From Cellulomonas sp. (GTDB lineage Bacteria; Actinomycetota; Actinomycetes; Actinomycetales; Cellulomonadaceae): a DNA stretch of 15,225 nt. The notes below the pieces were generated by a model that saw nothing but the letters and a program-made list of their open reading frames with translations, was not told where the DNA came from and made no database searches. Where the stretch lies: the NCBI GenBank assembly GCA_027451305.1, contig DAIDJQ010000175.1:1-15225 (forward strand). Direction: 5' to 3'. Below are positions 13,645 through 15,225 of this stretch, piece after piece; within the stretch, counting starts at the first letter, position 1; each line of letters starts with the position of its first letter. Position numbers and translations under genes: made by a program.

Positions 13645-13674
13645 ACGATACCCGCCGTCTCGCACTCCGGTCAC
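13645..13674 (-). promoter_or_regulatory. Promoter of the metF-metE-patB operon
   Basis: -35 GTGACC (13674-13669, 4 of 6 with TTGACA), 18-bp spacer, -10 TATCGT (13650-13645, fits TANNNT). The predicted transcript start near 13638 falls at the 5' edge of the SAM aptamer, as expected for a riboswitch leader. The -35 is embedded in inverted repeats. Confidence 0.55.
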
Positions 13675-13699
13675 TACTGACCGATCAGTGAGACGGCGG
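13652..13699. repeat. Nested inverted repeats over the metF -35 region
   Basis: Outer pair: CCGCCGTCTC (13652-13661) and GAGACGGCGG (13690-13699), 10 of 10. Inner pair: CGGTCA (13668-13673) and TGACCG (13678-13683) around CTAC. A third overlapping pair is ACTGA (13676-13680) / TCAGT (13685-13689). The location over and just upstream of the -35 suits a repressor operator; the arrangement could also act as a terminator for transcripts entering from the gene upstream. No regulator can be named. Confidence 0.5.
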
Positions 13700-13721
13700 A
13701 CCGCCCGCCCGCGAGATGAGG

Positions 13722-13919
13722 TCAGTCGCGGCGGCGACTCGTGAGGCCTTCCGACCTGGTGCCGGCACGTCCGCCGGGGGCCGCGGCGCCGTCGAGGGGT
13801 GCAGCGGTGACGGCTTCCAGGCCTTGGCGCACGGCGACCAGCAGGGCCGCGTCGAGCGGGGCAGCACGCGGCACGGGGGCGCGCGGAACCTCCAGGGCGT
13901 CGTCGTCCGTTCGTGCCAC
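13722..13919 (-). CDS. Small hypothetical protein (65 aa)
   Basis: GTG at 13919 opens a 65-aa frame ending TGA at 13722. I do not recognise it. The sequence is soluble and Ala/Arg/Pro-rich, with an acidic start (ARTDDDALEV), one plausible amphipathic helix, DAALLVAVRQGLEAV (about 23-37), and an Arg-rich tail (SRRRD). Third codon positions are strongly G/C, like neighbouring genes. A TAACAT -10-like box (13934-13929) lies 9 nt before the GTG with no Shine-Dalgarno, fitting leaderless or near-leaderless expression. It sits alone in the 340-bp gap between metF and tag, in the same orientation, and ends about 50 bp before the metF -35. Neighbouring frames on both strands are also open, so it is only probable. 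Confidence 0.45.
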   Translation of the reverse strand: MARTDDDALEVPRAPVPRAAPLDAALLVAVRQGLEAVTAAPLDGAAAPGGRAGTRSEGLTSRRRD

Positions 13920-14004
13920 GGCCGCAGATGTTAGCCCGTGGGACGTCGGATGCCGAGGGCCTGCGGGTCCCCGGTTCAGGCGCCCACGTCGACGACCAGG
14001 AGAC

Positions 14005-14601
14005 CTACGCCGACGTGCCGCCGGCGTCGCGCAGCACGGCCACCGGGCAGCCGGCGAGGTGGTCGTCCACCATCCCGCACGCCTGCATGCTCGCGTAGGC
14101 GGTGGTGGGACCGACGAACCGGAAGCCGAGGGACTTCAGCTCCCGTGCCAGGGCCGTGGACTCGGGGCTGGTGGCGGGTACGTCTGCCCAGGTCAGGGGC
14201 CTGGGGCGGGTTGCGTCCGGCGTCGGCACGTGCGACCACACGACCTCGTCCAGCGTGCGGCCGTGCTCGTGGAGGGCGCGTAGCGCGTGCGCGTTGGCGA
14301 TGGTGGCCTCGACCTTGGCGCGGTTGCGGACGATGCCGGCGTCCGCCATCAGCCGCGCGACGTCGTCGTCCCCGAAGCCTGCGACCACCTCGGGGTCGAA
14401 GTCGGCGAACGCCGCGCGGAAGGCCGGTCTCTTGCGCAGCACCGTGACCCAGGACAGCCCGGACTGGAACCCCTCCAGCGCGAGGCGCTCGAACAGCGCG
14501 TGCTCGCCGTGCACCGGCACGCCCCACTCGTCGTCGTGGTACGCCGCCAGCAGGGGGTCGCCGTCACCGAAGCAGCGGCCGGTGCCGTCCGTGGATGCCA
14601 T
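14005..14601 (-). CDS. tag: DNA-3-methyladenine glycosylase I
   Basis: A 198-aa base-excision repair glycosylase that removes 3-methyladenine from alkylated DNA, leaving an abasic site. The Tag fold is evident: the zinc ligands are Cys10, His22 (AYHDDEWGVPV), His181 and Cys185 (DDHLAGCPV), and Glu43 in ALEGFQSGLSWVTVLRKR corresponds to Glu38 of the E. coli enzyme. DAGIVRNRAKVEATIANA (87-104) and GFRFVGPTTAYASMQACGMV (159-178) are further hallmarks. The ATG at 14601 is chosen because the conserved N-terminus begins here; an in-frame GTG at 14625 would add eight unconserved residues. A CACACT -10-like box (14614-14609) 7 nt upstream and no Shine-Dalgarno suggest a leaderless transcript. It lies 117 bp after hrpA and is probably independent of it. 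Confidence 0.96.
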   Translation of the reverse strand: MASTDGTGRCFGDGDPLLAAYHDDEWGVPVHGEHALFERLALEGFQSGLSWVTVLRKRPAFRAAFADFDPEVVAGFGDDDVARLMADAGIVRNRAKVEATIANAHALRALHEHGRTLDEVVWSHVPTPDATRPRPLTWADVPATSPESTALARELKSLGFRFVGPTTAYASMQACGMVDDHLAGCPVAVLRDAGGTSA

Positions 14602-14718
14602 GGCAGCGAGTGTGCCCGCGACCACCGACGTCGGTGGCGCGGGTGCCGAGCCGAGACCGGCGCAGCGGCGGGGCCGTGGCCCGTGGGCGGCTGGAACGGC
14701 CGGAGCGACGACCCGGTG

Positions 14719-15225
14719 TCAGGCGGTCGTGGCCAGCGCCTTGCGGATGCGGGTGCTGGACACGGGGACCGGGGTGCCGAGCTGCTGGGCGAACAGGCTG
14801 ACGCGCAGCTGCTCGAGCATCCAGCGGACCTCGTCGAGCACAGCCGCCCGGGTGGCGTCCAGGGCACGGCCGGCCGTGCGGGCCACCGCGTCGCGGTACA
14901 GGTCCTCGACCGCCCGCACCTGGGCGGCGAGCGCCTCGTCACGCTGCGGGTTCTCGACGGCCTTCGTCATCCGGTAGGCAGCCGCGCGCAGGTAGCGGGT
15001 CAGCTGCGGGAGCCGGTCGGCGCCGACCCGGGCGACGAACCCGTCGTGCACCAGCGCGGCGACCTGCTCGCGGACGTCGCGGGCCGTGCCCAGCAAGGCT
15101 AGGGACGACGACGAGCGGACCGCGGCCTGCACCTCGCGCCAGGCGGTGAGCGCGCCGACGAGGTCGCCGACGAGGCGGTGCACCTCGTCCTCCAGCCCGT
15201 CGCGCACCGCCGCACGCAGCGCCGC
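14719..15225 (-). CDS. hrpA: ATP-dependent RNA helicase HrpA, C-terminal fragment
   Basis: The frame is open from the window edge to TGA at 14721-14719, giving the last 168 residues. The helicase core (DEAH box, helicase C, HA2) lies beyond the window. What is visible is the end of the DUF3418 region that closes bacterial HrpA proteins: VREQVAALVHDGFVARVGADRLPQLTRYLRAAAYRM, a NPQRDEAL stretch, then VRWMLEQLRVSLFAQQLGTPVPVSSTRIRKAL at the terminus. The family comprises DEAH helicases of about 1300 residues involved in RNA processing and rescue of stalled ribosomes. The end is complete and undamaged. Identification rests on the strongly conserved C-terminal RVSLFAQQLGT motif; whether the N-terminal part is intact cannot be seen. 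Confidence 0.93.
   Translation of the reverse strand, partial: AALRAAVRDGLEDEVHRLVGDLVGALTAWREVQAAVRSSSSLALLGTARDVREQVAALVHDGFVARVGADRLPQLTRYLRAAAYRMTKAVENPQRDEALAAQVRAVEDLYRDAVARTAGRALDATRAAVLDEVRWMLEQLRVSLFAQQLGTPVPVSSTRIRKALATTA

Noticed and set aside
13477..13674. metF start further upstream (extension to 420 residues)
   Set aside because: The extension translates through the SAM aptamer and leader and has no family similarity.
13685..13867. Minus-strand 60-codon frame overlapping the small 65-aa ORF
   Set aside because: Pro/Ser-rich, without promoter or ribosome site, and it runs into the metF operator region; the other frame has better codon bias and a -10 box.

Overview
The window is a high-GC chromosomal segment, strongly biased to G/C at third codon positions. 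Shine-Dalgarno-led genes are mixed with apparently leaderless ones (TANNNT-type -10 box directly before the ATG). It carries a Ddn-type deazaflavin (F420) oxidoreductase, a CIRCE element, a DUF3418-type HrpA tail and an actinobacterial-looking S-box. Together these point to an actinobacterium, probably of the Micrococcales (Cellulomonas-like); the genus is inference. I saw no mobile element, CRISPR array, rRNA or tRNA.

Layout. (1) 1-1940, plus strand: the end of gcvP, then gcvT and gcvH, the glycine cleavage genes. (2) 1941-2344: a 404-bp non-coding region, locally AT-richer, with direct and inverted repeats, leading to an 80-aa stand-alone LuxR-type HTH protein (2345-2587), a strong hairpin and a Nudix hydrolase (2728-3171). 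(3) 3401-7547, plus strand: a four-gene ABC importer (lipoprotein binding protein, two overlapping permeases, ATPase) of the iron/thiamine/polyamine/phosphonate superfamily; its substrate cannot be read from sequence. (4) 7663-8097: Ddn-like oxidoreductase; 8257-8682: Hsp20 chaperone behind a CIRCE operator and a structured leader. (5) A bidirectional hairpin at 8749-8794 separates these from the minus-strand block. (6) 13674-8811, minus strand: a methionine operon reading promoter, SAM riboswitch, 20-codon leader ORF, metF, metE and a PatB/MalY-type C-S lyase. (7) 13919-14005 onward, minus strand: a small unknown ORF, tag (3-methyladenine glycosylase I) and the C-terminal end of hrpA running off the window.

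How the genes fit together. GcvPTH splits glycine and passes a one-carbon unit to tetrahydrofolate. MetF reduces the resulting methylene-THF to methyl-THF, and MetE uses methyl-THF to methylate homocysteine, which the PatB/MalY-type lyase can supply from cystathionine. The two loci are therefore linked by folate one-carbon metabolism, although about 7 kb apart.

The most interesting structure is the metF leader. The 3' strand of riboswitch helix P1 contains the only good Shine-Dalgarno sequence in the leader. That sequence does not serve metF directly: it serves a 20-codon ORF whose stop overlaps the metF start (ATGA). This predicts SAM-controlled translation of a leader peptide with metF coupled to it. 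The second most interesting is the repeat-rich region in front of the LuxR-type regulator.
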